The notes under the pieces were generated by a model. That model was given only the letters and a program-made list of their open reading frames with translations. It searched no databases and was not told the origin of the DNA. Positions 29,261 to 38,625 of a stretch of DNA of 64,000 nt are shown piece by piece. The DNA lies in assembly GCA_900540935.1 (NCBI GenBank), contig UQHW01000008.1:1-64000 (forward strand). The letters are read 5' to 3'. This DNA is from an uncultured Collinsella sp. (GTDB lineage: Bacteria; Actinomycetota; Coriobacteriia; Coriobacteriales; Coriobacteriaceae). Both the position numbers and the translations under genes were made by a program. The first letter of the stretch is position 1, and each line of letters starts with the position of its first letter.

Positions 29261-29348
29261 TAGCAGGGTGAACGGTAGGAAAAAGCCGGCGAAAGGTAGT
29301 TTTAAGGCAAAAACTGGGGTCTCAGAGGCAGGCAGACATGCCCAAAGC

Positions 29349-30329
29349 CTAGACATTCATAAGTTGATGGCCGAGCTTGAGCGTCTTTAGACCGCTCTCC
29401 CCCTCCACGCCATCGAGTGTATTGAGCAACATATTGGTCGCCTCGACGCCACTGGTCAGGTAGCCATAATGCACGGTGGGAATGCCGCCCGTCAGCGCGC
29501 GCAAAAACGCGTTGTCGCCAAAACCGCTCACGCGGTGTATGCCCTCGCCCATACCGCGAACCTCATCGATGGCACGCAGCGCGCCCGCCGCCATGGTGTC
29601 GGTCGCGCAGGCGACAAACGAAACATCGGGGGCATCGGCAAGCAGCTCGCGCGCAGCGCGATAGCCCGAATCGAGCGTAAACGAGCCCAGGCGAATCAAG
29701 GCAGCATCGAGTGGGTTACCCGCGGCGCGCAAACCGGCCTCAAAACCGCGACGGCGGTCATAACCAGCCGCGCGGTCTTCTTCGGTAACTCCAATGTAGG
29801 CGATCTTGCCGTCCACGCGACCCGCAAGCGCACGGCCCAGCTCAAAGGCAGCCTCGTAATCGTCGTGATAGACGCACGCCGCACCCTCGACATGTTGGCC
29901 GATCAACACAATGGGCACACGGCACGACTCAATCGCGCGACAGTGCTCGTCGGTGATCATGGTTGCCACCAGCACAATGCCATCGACCGGGTGGTTTTGG
30001 AATAAATCGAGGTACTCGAGCTCGCGATCGGGGGCGTTATCGGTATTGGCAAGCAGCATCTGGTAGCCACGGCGACCGAGCACCTGGCCAATACCGGCGG
30101 TAATGCGGCTCACGGATTCCGAGTTGATCTTAGGTACGATGACGCCGATGAGCTTGGTGGAACCGGTGCGCAGCGCGCGAGCCTGGCTGGATCGCACGTA
30201 TCCGGTCAGCTCAATCGCCTGCTTAATGCGCTCGGCCTTGTCCGCCGAGATATATCCCCCGTTGAGGTAGCGCGAGACGGCGGCGCTCGAAACGCCAGCC
30301 AGCTCGGCCACATCTTTCATCTTTACCAC
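29349..30329 (-). CDS. scrR: LacI-family transcriptional regulator of sucrose genes
   Basis: About 326 residues from a GTG at 30329 with AGGGGT just upstream. The HTH MKDVAELAGVSSAAVSRYLN and hinge KAERIKQAIELTGYVRSSQA are standard LacI features, followed by a periplasmic-binding-protein-like ligand domain (KLIGVIVPKINSES, DGIVLVATM). It is encoded upstream of scrA on the same strand, with two matching operators between them, so sucrose-responsive repression is the simplest model. Confidence 0.88.
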   Translation of the reverse strand: MVKMKDVAELAGVSSAAVSRYLNGGYISADKAERIKQAIELTGYVRSSQARALRTGSTKLIGVIVPKINSESVSRITAGIGQVLGRRGYQMLLANTDNAPDRELEYLDLFQNHPVDGIVLVATMITDEHCRAIESCRVPIVLIGQHVEGAACVYHDDYEAAFELGRALAGRVDGKIAYIGVTEEDRAAGYDRRRGFEAGLRAAGNPLDAALIRLGSFTLDSGYRAARELLADAPDVSFVACATDTMAAGALRAIDEVRGMGEGIHRVSGFGDNAFLRALTGGIPTVHYGYLTSGVEATNMLLNTLDGVEGESGLKTLKLGHQLMNV

Positions 30330-30430
30330 GAGCACCCCTGACAACGAATTCACAAGCACCATGATAGCTGCCTTGCCAGCAAATTGAGTAAAGAGAATTC
30401 CTGGTCGAGCAAACGTCAGCGAGCGGGCAG

Positions 30431-30514
30431 CTGCCGTGACGAGGTGCCGCGAAAGAGGAGCGAAGCGTACTTTATGTACGCGAGCGACGGTTTGAGCGGC
30501 AGATCGCCCGGCAG
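30431..30514. repeat. Intergenic palindromic repeat, copy 2
   Basis: The core 30451-30495 is nearly identical to the core of copy 1 at 22767-22810. The flanking arms have changed (TGCCGC/GCGGCA and CTGCCG/CGGCAG instead of TGCCGT/ACGGCA) yet remain complementary, indicating that the folded or palindromic form is under selection. Confidence 0.75.
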
Positions 30515-30536
30515 ATGTCCGCGCAGCGTCGAGCGG

Positions 30537-30560
30537 TCCGGCGTTTGTTAAAACGCCGGA
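30537..30560 (-). terminator. Hairpin after the Pel-linked operon
   Basis: Perfect 10-bp stem TCCGGCGTTT/AAACGCCGGA with a 4-nt loop, 7 bp past the stop of the DUF4956 gene. It has no U tract, but its position suggests a transcript 3' end. Confidence 0.55.
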
Positions 30561-30566
30561 ACATAG

Positions 30567-31232
30567 TTAGCCGTGGTATTCGCCGTTGTATTGGATGAGC
30601 GTGAGGTCCTCTACGCCGTCGAGCGCACGGATCGCGTCAGCATAGGGCATGTCCACACCGTCAGAGAACACCTCGACGGCCATCTCGACCTTGTCGCCGC
30701 GCATGGTCTTAGATTTGACGGTGAACTTGGTGCGCCCAAATGCACGCACGATATCGTCGCCGGTGGTCTGGCCCGTGTAGTGGATGACCATCATGTACAC
30801 GCGCGCCTTGTCCTGGTGGCTCGCAAAGCCGGCGATCATCACCACGATCACCACCGCCGTGAGCGCCACGAGCGCATACATGCCGGCTCCCGCCGTAATG
30901 CCCGTGGTAATGGCCCAAAACAGATACAGCAGGTCGAGCGGGTCCTTGACCGCCGTACGGTAGCGGACGATGGACAGAGCACCGACCATACCGAGCGAGA
31001 TGACCACGTTCGTCGAGATCGCGAGCGTCACCATGCAGGTAAGCACGCACATGCCCACGAGCGTCACGGCAAAGCTACGCGAATACACCACGCCGGTAAA
31101 AAAGCGCTTGTACACGTAATAGATCAGGATGCCCATGGCGAGCGCCACGAGCAGCGAAAGGCCGATCTTGGCAGGGTCGACCTGGCCAAACGCCTCCAAG
31201 ACGGAGTTCTTAAAAAAGTCCCTGGTGCTCAT
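30567..31232 (-). CDS. DUF4956 integral membrane protein
   Basis: 221 residues with three to four membrane helices (about 22-42, 53-72, 78-95 and 115-140), then a soluble C-terminal domain. The loop GMVGALSIVRYRTAVKDPLD is the hallmark of DUF4956. The last 80 residues form an alpha/beta domain ending VEDLTLIQYNGEYHG. DUF4956 proteins are typically encoded with VTC-domain and CotH proteins, as here. Biochemical role unknown; it is the last gene of the Pel-linked operon. Confidence 0.85.
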   Translation of the reverse strand: MSTRDFFKNSVLEAFGQVDPAKIGLSLLVALAMGILIYYVYKRFFTGVVYSRSFAVTLVGMCVLTCMVTLAISTNVVISLGMVGALSIVRYRTAVKDPLDLLYLFWAITTGITAGAGMYALVALTAVVIVVMIAGFASHQDKARVYMMVIHYTGQTTGDDIVRAFGRTKFTVKSKTMRGDKVEMAVEVFSDGVDMPYADAIRALDGVEDLTLIQYNGEYHG

Positions 31233-31235
31233 GGT

Positions 31236-32027
31236 CTAAATATCCCCTCGGTTCTCAAAATCCGATTCCCAGTAGTTAAAACCGCGCAGGTAGGCGGTCT
31301 TTTCGTAACACAGGCAGTACTTGGAGACCGCCGTAAGCTCGGCCGCGCCCGGCGGCACCATATCGCGCACGAGCTGCGGGCAAAACTCCGTAAACTTGAC
31401 CTCCATCACCAGCTTGCCGGGCTCCAGGACCGGCAGCGCGGGCAGCGTCGCGTCAAAGATATCGAAGCTTCCCACCGCGGCACGCACGTTCATGTCAAAC
31501 GTAATGCGCACGGTGCCCTCATCCATCACCCACGGCTCGCGCTCGTAGTCCACGATGGTCCGCGGGCGCATCATGTTGCAGATGCACTCGATGTAGAACT
31601 CGCGACAGAGCGGATAGGGACTCCTTAGCAAAAAGCCGTAGTCGCCAGCCAGAATCTGCTCAAACTCGCCACGTGTGAGCGGCGCGTCCTCCTTATAGAT
31701 CCAGCTACCGTACTTCTTTTTGCGCTCGAGCTTAATCACCTTGTCGCTGCCGTTATAGATGCGAACGCGAAACTTTTTGCGCATGAGAATGCCGGCGTCT
31801 TTTTCCTCGTAGGCCGAGTTGCAGTAGTCGTCAAAGTACAGGCTGCGAATGGTGTAACCGCCCGCCCGCGCATGCTTGTCCAGTTTAAATACCGGCGCCA
31901 TGCGACAGGCAAGCGCGGCGTGCTCGCCCTCGTTAATGAGATATTTGAGCTCGTGGCGGTAACGCTCCTGCGTGGTACGCACAGGCGGAGCCGCCAAGCG
32001 CTCAAGCAGCGCGCTAGCCCTCCTCAT
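31236..32027 (-). CDS. VTC-domain polyphosphate polymerase-like protein
   Basis: 263 residues. The triphosphate-tunnel pattern of VTC4-type polymerases is visible: YRHELKYLINEGEHAAL, GYTIRSLYFDDYCNSAYEEK, RKKFRVRIYNGSDKVIKLER, a string of basic residues that would line the tunnel, and VEVKF-like VMEVKFTEF near the end. In eukaryotes this fold makes polyphosphate from ATP; here the acceptor is unknown. The ATG at 32027 has GGAGG 6 nt upstream and overlaps the cotH stop by 14 nt. Confidence 0.85.
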   Translation of the reverse strand: MRRASALLERLAAPPVRTTQERYRHELKYLINEGEHAALACRMAPVFKLDKHARAGGYTIRSLYFDDYCNSAYEEKDAGILMRKKFRVRIYNGSDKVIKLERKKKYGSWIYKEDAPLTRGEFEQILAGDYGFLLRSPYPLCREFYIECICNMMRPRTIVDYEREPWVMDEGTVRITFDMNVRAAVGSFDIFDATLPALPVLEPGKLVMEVKFTEFCPQLVRDMVPPGAAELTAVSKYCLCYEKTAYLRGFNYWESDFENRGDI

Positions 32028-33783
32028 ACGTGTCCTCCACGACCTTACCGCCGTCTTGCACGTAAAAACACTTCATGCCGTAGTGCTTGCCGTCGTCAGT
32101 CACATAGTAGTCAAACGCATCTTGCGTAAAGCCGTCGGAGTTGGTGGCACGCACGCGCACAAAATACTGGCCGGTATCGGGCGCATCGCAGGTCACCTCG
32201 GGAAGCAGCACATCCTCGGCCTTAAAGACCACGTCGCTTATGGCATAGTCGCGCGCAAGCTCTACAGTGTAGCGAATGTCGCGCGCCTCAAAATCGTAGG
32301 ACGCATCCCAGTTAATGCGCAGCTTGCCGCTATCGATCTGCGGCACGCCGATGTAGAAAGGCATGGGCTTTTTAAAACTCTCGCGAAAGCTCTTGTAGTT
32401 CTCCTCGATCTCGGAGGGAATCGCCGCGGCGATCTGCTCATATTGGTCCTTGGTGACAGGCAGATTGTCGATATCGGGCGAAGCAAAGACCAGGGATTCA
32501 GTCACCTCGCGGTAGTGCTTGATCATCTTGGTCAGGCGAGTCTCGGTCAAATACGAGCGCAAGTCCTTGACGGCACGGTCGAGTTCGCTGCGGAACGACT
32601 TGCTGCGCAACGCGCGGTTAAACAGCACGTTGCCCCAGTAGTTGCTTGCGCCGCGCTCCCAGCTCGCGTAGTCCGAAAACCCGGTAAGAGAAAGCTCCAG
32701 CTTACGCAGCATACCGTCGTTATCCCAATCCAAAAAGTACCAGGTATTTGAGTTGAGAGGGCTGTACAGATAGCAGTTGCGGTTCTGCGTATCGCAGTTG
32801 CCCGTCAGGATCTGAAACGCCAACCAATAGACCAGGTTCTCGGTATCAAAGTAGGTGTCGAGCACGTCATCGATCTTTTGCGATTCGTCGTTGAGCGCAT
32901 CGAGCATCTCGATGAGCTTGGTGTGGTCCGTATCGCCCTTAATCTCGAGCATGCCTTCAAACGCCGCCTGGTTATAGTCGGGGTTATCCGCCAGCTTAAT
33001 AGTGTCCTCGTAGCGATGGAAATCGAAGCTGTTCACCTTGTACAGATGCCCGTTCTTATCCAAGCCGTGCGCCTTGAGCGCCGTCTTGTTGAGCTGCTCC
33101 ACCTGCGTAAACAGTCCATAGTCCTCAAAGGTGTCGTTAGATTTTTCGGTCTGGTCGCACACCCACAGGTGCACAAACTGCGTGCGCAGGCCCATCATCT
33201 GGGGAATCCCACAAATCAGGTCGTAGGCCATCTTGTTGCGAAAGCGCATGCCCTCGCCCATATGCTTGTTGAGCGCAATCGCGCGCTGCTGACGCCAGGT
33301 GCCCTTACCCTTCTTGAGCTCAACCTTATAATTCTTCTGCGCGTAGCCGCTCGACGTCTGGCCGCGCACCTGCACGGTGGCATTGGGCGCTTCCTCGCCA
33401 TAGCCAACCTCGCCGGCCACCGGGCCGTCTTCGTCGCCCGCCTGCAGCAGGCCCATAACCTGATAGCGCGTCACGCCCATGTCGGCATAGTCATACACCG
33501 AGTACGTGTTGATCTCGGCCCAGCTGTGGTCGGTGTTCTCGGAGCTGTTACCGCGCGAGACCGTCAGGTACATGGTCACAATACCCGAGTCGTCGTAGAC
33601 CTCGTACAGCTCGTCCTTATCGCGCAGGTGCTTAGTCCCGTCCGAGGCCTCGGCCTTTTTGATCTCGTCCTGCTTTTTGACTTTTTTGGTCGAGGAGTCT
33701 TCCTGCACCGAGCAGCCCGAAAGCAACAGCGCACCGGCAGCCGCCTCAAACAGGCGACGGCGAGACATCATCCTATCGGTCAT
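32014..33783 (-). CDS. CotH-kinase family lipoprotein
   Basis: 589 residues from the ATG at 33783 (GGAGG upstream). The N-terminus MTDRMMSRRRLFEAAAGALL ends in the lipobox LSGC, so it is secreted and lipid-anchored. The CotH fold shows VQVRGQTSSGYAQKNYKVEL, the LNKHMGEGMRFRNKMAYDLI segment and the catalytic-type FLDWDNDGML. Spore-coat CotH is an atypical protein kinase; here the protein would act outside the membrane, perhaps phosphorylating surface material. A C-terminal fibronectin-like domain (about residues 490-560) follows. It overlaps pelG by 11 nt. Confidence 0.85.
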   Translation of the reverse strand: MTDRMMSRRRLFEAAAGALLLSGCSVQEDSSTKKVKKQDEIKKAEASDGTKHLRDKDELYEVYDDSGIVTMYLTVSRGNSSENTDHSWAEINTYSVYDYADMGVTRYQVMGLLQAGDEDGPVAGEVGYGEEAPNATVQVRGQTSSGYAQKNYKVELKKGKGTWRQQRAIALNKHMGEGMRFRNKMAYDLICGIPQMMGLRTQFVHLWVCDQTEKSNDTFEDYGLFTQVEQLNKTALKAHGLDKNGHLYKVNSFDFHRYEDTIKLADNPDYNQAAFEGMLEIKGDTDHTKLIEMLDALNDESQKIDDVLDTYFDTENLVYWLAFQILTGNCDTQNRNCYLYSPLNSNTWYFLDWDNDGMLRKLELSLTGFSDYASWERGASNYWGNVLFNRALRSKSFRSELDRAVKDLRSYLTETRLTKMIKHYREVTESLVFASPDIDNLPVTKDQYEQIAAAIPSEIEENYKSFRESFKKPMPFYIGVPQIDSGKLRINWDASYDFEARDIRYTVELARDYAISDVVFKAEDVLLPEVTCDAPDTGQYFVRVRATNSDGFTQDAFDYYVTDDGKHYGMKCFYVQDGGKVVEDTYEEG

Positions 33784-35317
33784 CAGGACCTCCCCAATGG
33801 TTGCGATACACGCGGACCACCGTGCGCTCAAACGCGCCGTGCGGTTCACCGTTCTCGCGGTGAGCCTCATAACGTTGCTCGGCACGGTCGAGCAAGCGAC
33901 CCGACTGCGTAAAACGACCCGTTTTGTCGGTCGCCACAATGGGCTGCTGGCTCAGGATACGATACGGCAAGTTGTCAGTATAGGTATCGAGCCGCAGCAG
34001 TGCCACGATAAAAAACACCGCCGCACCCAACAAAAAGCCAAAGCCGTAAAATTGCTGCGGCAAAAGCAACGACACCGCAGTCGCCAGCCCGGCCACGCCG
34101 GCAAACAGACCCGAGGCCAGCACGGCTCCCTTGTAGTCGGTAAAGTAAAGCAAGATGAGCATCACCGTATTGCCCACGGCATAAAGGCCATAGCCCACGC
34201 ACAGCGTGCGAAAATACCCGTGCATAAGGTTGTTAAAGCCCAACGGTAGGGCCGACAGCACCGTGGTCTCGAGCGAAATGACCGCCGCGGTCACAAACAG
34301 CTGCTTGAGCGCACAAAAGCGCAGTTCGCTGTTAAGCGTGGAGAGCATCTCCTCCTCGGCCACCACAATGTCGCCTACCACGCCGCCGTCATTGAACAGG
34401 CTGTAGTAGTCGCGGTAGCGCGGATAGAAGTTGACCTCGACCGAGACCACAAAGTTGACGGTCGTGACCAGGATCGTCAAAAACGCGATGAGCGCCGGCA
34501 CATCGTAGTAGGGCGCACCATAAAACAAGCCCTTGACCTGCACGCCAATAGGACCGGCCCAAATAATCACCAGGTGCGCAAAGAGTCCCAAATTGGTTAA
34601 CAGGCCCGTGAGCGCCAGCGGCATAAACTGATCGAGCCACTGCAAAAAGGGCCAGGGGCTGCGGTCGCTCTGAGGAAAATACCGGTACAGCAGTACCACG
34701 TCCCAGGCGAGCATGACGCCGTAGCCCAGAGCAATTGATGCCAACAGGCCCTCGACCGGCGGCAGTCCCAGCGCCAGCGCGGTCAGGGCGCACAGGCACG
34801 CCACGCCAATGGCAGCCGCAAAGCTGCACAGGATGCCGCGGTAATCCTTGATGGCCGTGAGGTAACTCATACCGTTCCAGTTGACGATCATAATGTTGAA
34901 CAGCCACAGGCACAGCAGCCCCTGCAGCAGCGTGGCGCCCGAGAACAGCAAAAAGACGCCGTAGAGCACCGTGCCCGCAACGAGCATGATGCCGTTGGAG
35001 CCCCAAAACGAAGGCAGTATCTCATCCTCACGCTCGGCAAACAACATATCGGCCAAAAAGCGCGTGACCGGCATGGAGAAAAAGCTCGTGAGCAAAAGCG
35101 AGGCCAGCAGTGTGTAGGTCACCATGCACACCAGCAGATCCTGGTTGGCACGCCCTACGCCCCACAGACCGCACAGCACCAAGATACCCACCTGGAGTAG
35201 CACGCCCAACAGCATGGGGCCCGTGCACACAATGCCGGCGTAGCCGTAAGCGCGCATCGTGGCAAACAGGCCCTTGCGCCTAAACAGGCGCTTGAGCTCA
35301 AAACCAATTCCGGCCAC
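33773..35317 (-). CDS. pelG: PelG, Pel polysaccharide membrane transporter
   Basis: 514 residues from a GTG at 35317 with GGGGGAG upstream. The N-terminus MAGIGFELKRLFRRKGLFAT is the PelG signature, followed by about 12 hydrophobic segments of the MOP/Wzx-like fold. PelG works with PelD, PelE and PelF in the inner-membrane synthase-transporter that exports the cationic GalNAc-rich Pel polymer. It directly follows pelF (3-bp gap). Confidence 0.92.
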   Translation of the reverse strand: MAGIGFELKRLFRRKGLFATMRAYGYAGIVCTGPMLLGVLLQVGILVLCGLWGVGRANQDLLVCMVTYTLLASLLLTSFFSMPVTRFLADMLFAEREDEILPSFWGSNGIMLVAGTVLYGVFLLFSGATLLQGLLCLWLFNIMIVNWNGMSYLTAIKDYRGILCSFAAAIGVACLCALTALALGLPPVEGLLASIALGYGVMLAWDVVLLYRYFPQSDRSPWPFLQWLDQFMPLALTGLLTNLGLFAHLVIIWAGPIGVQVKGLFYGAPYYDVPALIAFLTILVTTVNFVVSVEVNFYPRYRDYYSLFNDGGVVGDIVVAEEEMLSTLNSELRFCALKQLFVTAAVISLETTVLSALPLGFNNLMHGYFRTLCVGYGLYAVGNTVMLILLYFTDYKGAVLASGLFAGVAGLATAVSLLLPQQFYGFGFLLGAAVFFIVALLRLDTYTDNLPYRILSQQPIVATDKTGRFTQSGRLLDRAEQRYEAHRENGEPHGAFERTVVRVYRNHWGGPDDR

Positions 35318-35320
35318 CGG

Positions 35321-36748
35321 CTACTCCCCCTCTCTGGGCAGGTCAAACGCTTGCGCCGTCTCGTCGTACAGCGCGCGATAGTTGGCGAGCATCTGCTCGT
35401 GCAAGAAGTACGTGGCAACGCGACGCTGGCCGCGCTCCCCCATCTCAATGCGACGAGCGCGGCTTGTGCACATGCGTTCCATGGCATCAGCCAAGCCCTT
35501 GCGATACATTGGCGGCGTCACAAAACCCGCCACGCCAAAGTCGTCGCCCGGGGCGCCTTCGAGAAGCTCGCGACAGCAGCCCACCTCAGTCGTCACGCAG
35601 GGACGGCGCGCTGCAAGCGACTCCAGCACGCTGAGCGGTTGGCCCTCGGAGATGCTCGTCAAAATGGTAAAGTCGAGCTTTTCCATGTACTCGACCACGT
35701 TGACGCGGCCGGTAAAGATCAGGTCGCGCACGCCCAGGGTTTCGACCAGCGCGTGGCACTCGGCGCCGTACTCCTCGTCGTCCACGCCGCCCATGATGTG
35801 CAGGCGCACCTTGGGCAGGCGCTCGTGCAGCTCAAAGAAGGCATAAATCGTGGTCTTGACATCCTTGATGGGCGCCAGGCGCACCACCGCGCCAATGTCC
35901 ACCCAGCCGTCATCGGTCTTTAAGGGAATATCCTTAAAGCGATCGAACTGGATGCCGTTGGGGATGACCAGGCATTTGTCCGCATCGCAGCCCATATCGA
36001 TCTGCGTCTTGCGGGCGTTATGGAACAAACTCGTCACGCGGAAGGCGCGGCGGTAGATCTCCTCCGAAAGCAGGTAGAAAAAGCGAATCCAGCGGTCCTT
36101 AAACGACGGCACCACCCAGTCGGCGCGAATGATCTCTTCCTCACGCTCGCGGGTATAGATGCCATGCTCGGTCAGCAGCACCGGCGCATGGTGAACGCTT
36201 GAGCCCAGGCAGGCGAGCAGGCCACCGTAGCCGGTCGAGATGGCATGGTACACATCGGCCACCGGCACCTCGCTGCCCAACAGGTAGAGCACGGGCAGCA
36301 ACATGGAGCGCATGGTGTGGAATGCATCGGCAAAGGGCGTGTAGGGATACTCGGCCAGGCACACGTCGCGAAAGATATCCATAAACGTGCGGCTCTGCAA
36401 AAACGAGAGCGGATGCACGCGACGGCGGTGGAAGATATCGAATAACACGTCCCAGTCCGGATTGGAGAGCGACACCAGACGGCGTAGCGCCTCGCGCTCA
36501 CGGTCGTTAAAACTGGCTTCGTGCTGCTCACCCGAAAGCCGCAGGGCATCGTCCAGGAACACCTCGTGCACCTCGACCACGTTGCCGGGCAGTTCGTAGA
36601 CAAACTTGCCACGGTCGGCAGCATGCGCGCCGATCACCCACAGCACAAACTCGTGCTCAGGCATGGCCTGGATATAGCCATGCATCCAGGTAGATACGCC
36701 GCCGTGCACATAGGGGTAGCAACCCTCGAGTACCAAGCAGATCCTCAT
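35321..36748 (-). CDS. pelF: PelF, GT4 glycosyltransferase of Pel synthesis
   Basis: 475 residues. The N-terminus MRICLVLEGCYPYVHGGVST and the segment LTEHGIYTREREEEI are PelF-typical; the C-terminal GT-B half has DIGAVVRLAPIKDVKTTIYA, FTGRVNVVEYMEKLDFTIL and TSISEGQPLSVLESLAARRP, with the EX7E-type donor site. It polymerises UDP-GalNAc/GlcNAc in the cytoplasm. It overlaps the upstream deacetylase gene by 4 nt (ATGA). Confidence 0.92.
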   Translation of the reverse strand: MRICLVLEGCYPYVHGGVSTWMHGYIQAMPEHEFVLWVIGAHAADRGKFVYELPGNVVEVHEVFLDDALRLSGEQHEASFNDREREALRRLVSLSNPDWDVLFDIFHRRRVHPLSFLQSRTFMDIFRDVCLAEYPYTPFADAFHTMRSMLLPVLYLLGSEVPVADVYHAISTGYGGLLACLGSSVHHAPVLLTEHGIYTREREEEIIRADWVVPSFKDRWIRFFYLLSEEIYRRAFRVTSLFHNARKTQIDMGCDADKCLVIPNGIQFDRFKDIPLKTDDGWVDIGAVVRLAPIKDVKTTIYAFFELHERLPKVRLHIMGGVDDEEYGAECHALVETLGVRDLIFTGRVNVVEYMEKLDFTILTSISEGQPLSVLESLAARRPCVTTEVGCCRELLEGAPGDDFGVAGFVTPPMYRKGLADAMERMCTSRARRIEMGERGQRRVATYFLHEQMLANYRALYDETAQAFDLPREGE

Positions 36749-38625
36749 TTGTCGCCGCCCTCCTTGCGCTCAATCGTCACGGTCTTATCATTTGCCTTGA
36801 GCAGATACAGACTGCCCGTAAGGTGCGTCAGTTCGCCACCCGTCACCGCACCCGGCTCGCCATTATTAACGCGGAACATGAGCCACGCCTCGTCGTGGAA
36901 ATTGCCCAGGTTGAGCGTCCAGGCATCTGCACTGGTATCCACGTTCACGGTAACCGACGAAAAGCGCTGGATGGCACCGGAGCACTCCGACGCCGTCTGG
37001 TGCCGCAGATCGGGCGCGGATTTGGTAAGCCAGTCCAGGTAGTCGGTTAGGCCGCCCTTGTAGACCTCCCAGCCCTCTTTGGCGCCGCGATCCGGATCGA
37101 GCAGGTCGTCCGGGTGCATAAAGTGCGTACTCACGTAGTGCATGTTGAGCTCGGACACGGCTGCCAGGCGCATATAGGAATCGTGGACCATGCCGCCCGA
37201 AACAATACGTGGCTGCTCCACAATGCCATCGCTCGCCACGCCAAACTCCTGCACGTACGGCAGGTCGGTGCCATCCTCAAAATACGTACTGGCAATGGTC
37301 TTAATGCGCGGAACATCGGTACCGATAAGCTGGCGCGCGCGGGCCGAAAGGATATTTGAGGGCGGTACGTAAACCGAGCCGTGCGCGTTGGGCAGGACCT
37401 CGTCCTGAAACTCGATAAGTTCGTTGAGCGAAGCGACGAGCGTCTCTTTGTTCTTCCAGGTCTTGTAGTCATACAGAGTGCCATAGTCGGTATCCCAGAG
37501 CGCGAGCGGCTGATGGTTGTAGCCGTGAAAGCCCAGCTCACCGCCCATCTGCAGCAGCATGCCGCCAAAATAGCGGAACTGCGTGGTATCGGCCTGGCGC
37601 GCGGGCTCGGTCTGGTTGACCGCGTCCTCGTAGTTTTCGATCATCACGCCGGTATAGCGAATGCCGTATTTTTGCGCGAGCTTTTGCAAATCGGGCCACC
37701 AGACCTTGGTGTAAAAATCCGCAATGGAAAGGCCGTAGTCACGCTTGATATAAGTACCATCGCCCGATGGCACGGGGCTAGGAAAGTCATCCAAATAGAA
37801 CACGGCGCTGTTGATGACCGGATAGGCCGTGGCATCACCCAGCAGGCTGATCGCCGCGGCGTAAAAACCTCGCATGACCTTGTCATAGATACCTATATTG
37901 CATATCACGGTGCGCCCGCTACCGCAGTCATTCGACCAAATGAGCGGGGCGCCCGCATCGCCAGTCTTAGCCCACTCACGCGCCGTCTCGCGCAGCGAAA
38001 CCGAAAGCGACGAATCAAAGGGGTCCGAGAGCTCGTAGCGCTCTCCCCCGCCCAGCATAAAGTCCTCGCTCGGCACAATGCTTTCGGCTTTTACATAGTC
38101 ATATCCGGCCGATTCAATGCCAAGCTTGGAGGCAATCACTTGCAGATAGCTCGAGTTATCCGGCGGCATGGCGAGCATAAGCGAACCGCCGGCACTCACC
38201 CAACTCATAATGTCGCTCAGGTGCGTACCGAGCCCATCGAGCGACGGCATGAGCAAAATCACGCGATCAAACGACGTGAGCGATGGGATCGCGTCCGCAC
38301 CGTCGGTGGCAATATCAACATCGCGATGGGCGATCTTCATGTCCAGCAAAATCTGGTCGAACTGGTCTTTAACGTCGTCGACGCCATCTTGGTCCGAGTC
38401 GGTAATGACCAGGCACGTGGGCTTTTGGCCAAAGATTGCCGACGAGGCCGGCACCGCATCGTTGGCGGCAAGCATCCCCAGCTTATGCTGGCCCGCACTG
38501 TACTGCACGCCGGCACGTTCCACCAGCAGCACGGCGGCCATGACGATAAAAACAGCCCACACCACGAGGAGTCCCATCCAACGAAAGCGGCCTGCTCGGT
38601 CGCGGATATGCTGCGCCACGCTCAT
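36745..38625 (-). CDS. Pel deacetylase-type protein (DUF2194, PelA_DA-like)
   Basis: 626 residues from the ATG at 38625 (ribosome site GGAGG; overlaps pelE by 4 nt). One membrane helix lies near residues 16-38, so the rest is extracytoplasmic. A Rossmann-like region (about 70-250) precedes a polysaccharide deacetylase barrel with VFYLDDFPSPVPSGD (metal Asp pair) and ELGFHGYNHQPLALWD (HxxxH), and HFMHPDD further on. It likely deacetylates Pel, giving its positive charge. It lacks the hydrolase part of Pseudomonas PelA, as in Gram-positive clusters. Confidence 0.85.
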   Translation of the reverse strand: MSVAQHIRDRAGRFRWMGLLVVWAVFIVMAAVLLVERAGVQYSAGQHKLGMLAANDAVPASSAIFGQKPTCLVITDSDQDGVDDVKDQFDQILLDMKIAHRDVDIATDGADAIPSLTSFDRVILLMPSLDGLGTHLSDIMSWVSAGGSLMLAMPPDNSSYLQVIASKLGIESAGYDYVKAESIVPSEDFMLGGGERYELSDPFDSSLSVSLRETAREWAKTGDAGAPLIWSNDCGSGRTVICNIGIYDKVMRGFYAAAISLLGDATAYPVINSAVFYLDDFPSPVPSGDGTYIKRDYGLSIADFYTKVWWPDLQKLAQKYGIRYTGVMIENYEDAVNQTEPARQADTTQFRYFGGMLLQMGGELGFHGYNHQPLALWDTDYGTLYDYKTWKNKETLVASLNELIEFQDEVLPNAHGSVYVPPSNILSARARQLIGTDVPRIKTIASTYFEDGTDLPYVQEFGVASDGIVEQPRIVSGGMVHDSYMRLAAVSELNMHYVSTHFMHPDDLLDPDRGAKEGWEVYKGGLTDYLDWLTKSAPDLRHQTASECSGAIQRFSSVTVNVDTSADAWTLNLGNFHDEAWLMFRVNNGEPGAVTGGELTHLTGSLYLLKANDKTVTIERKEGGDK

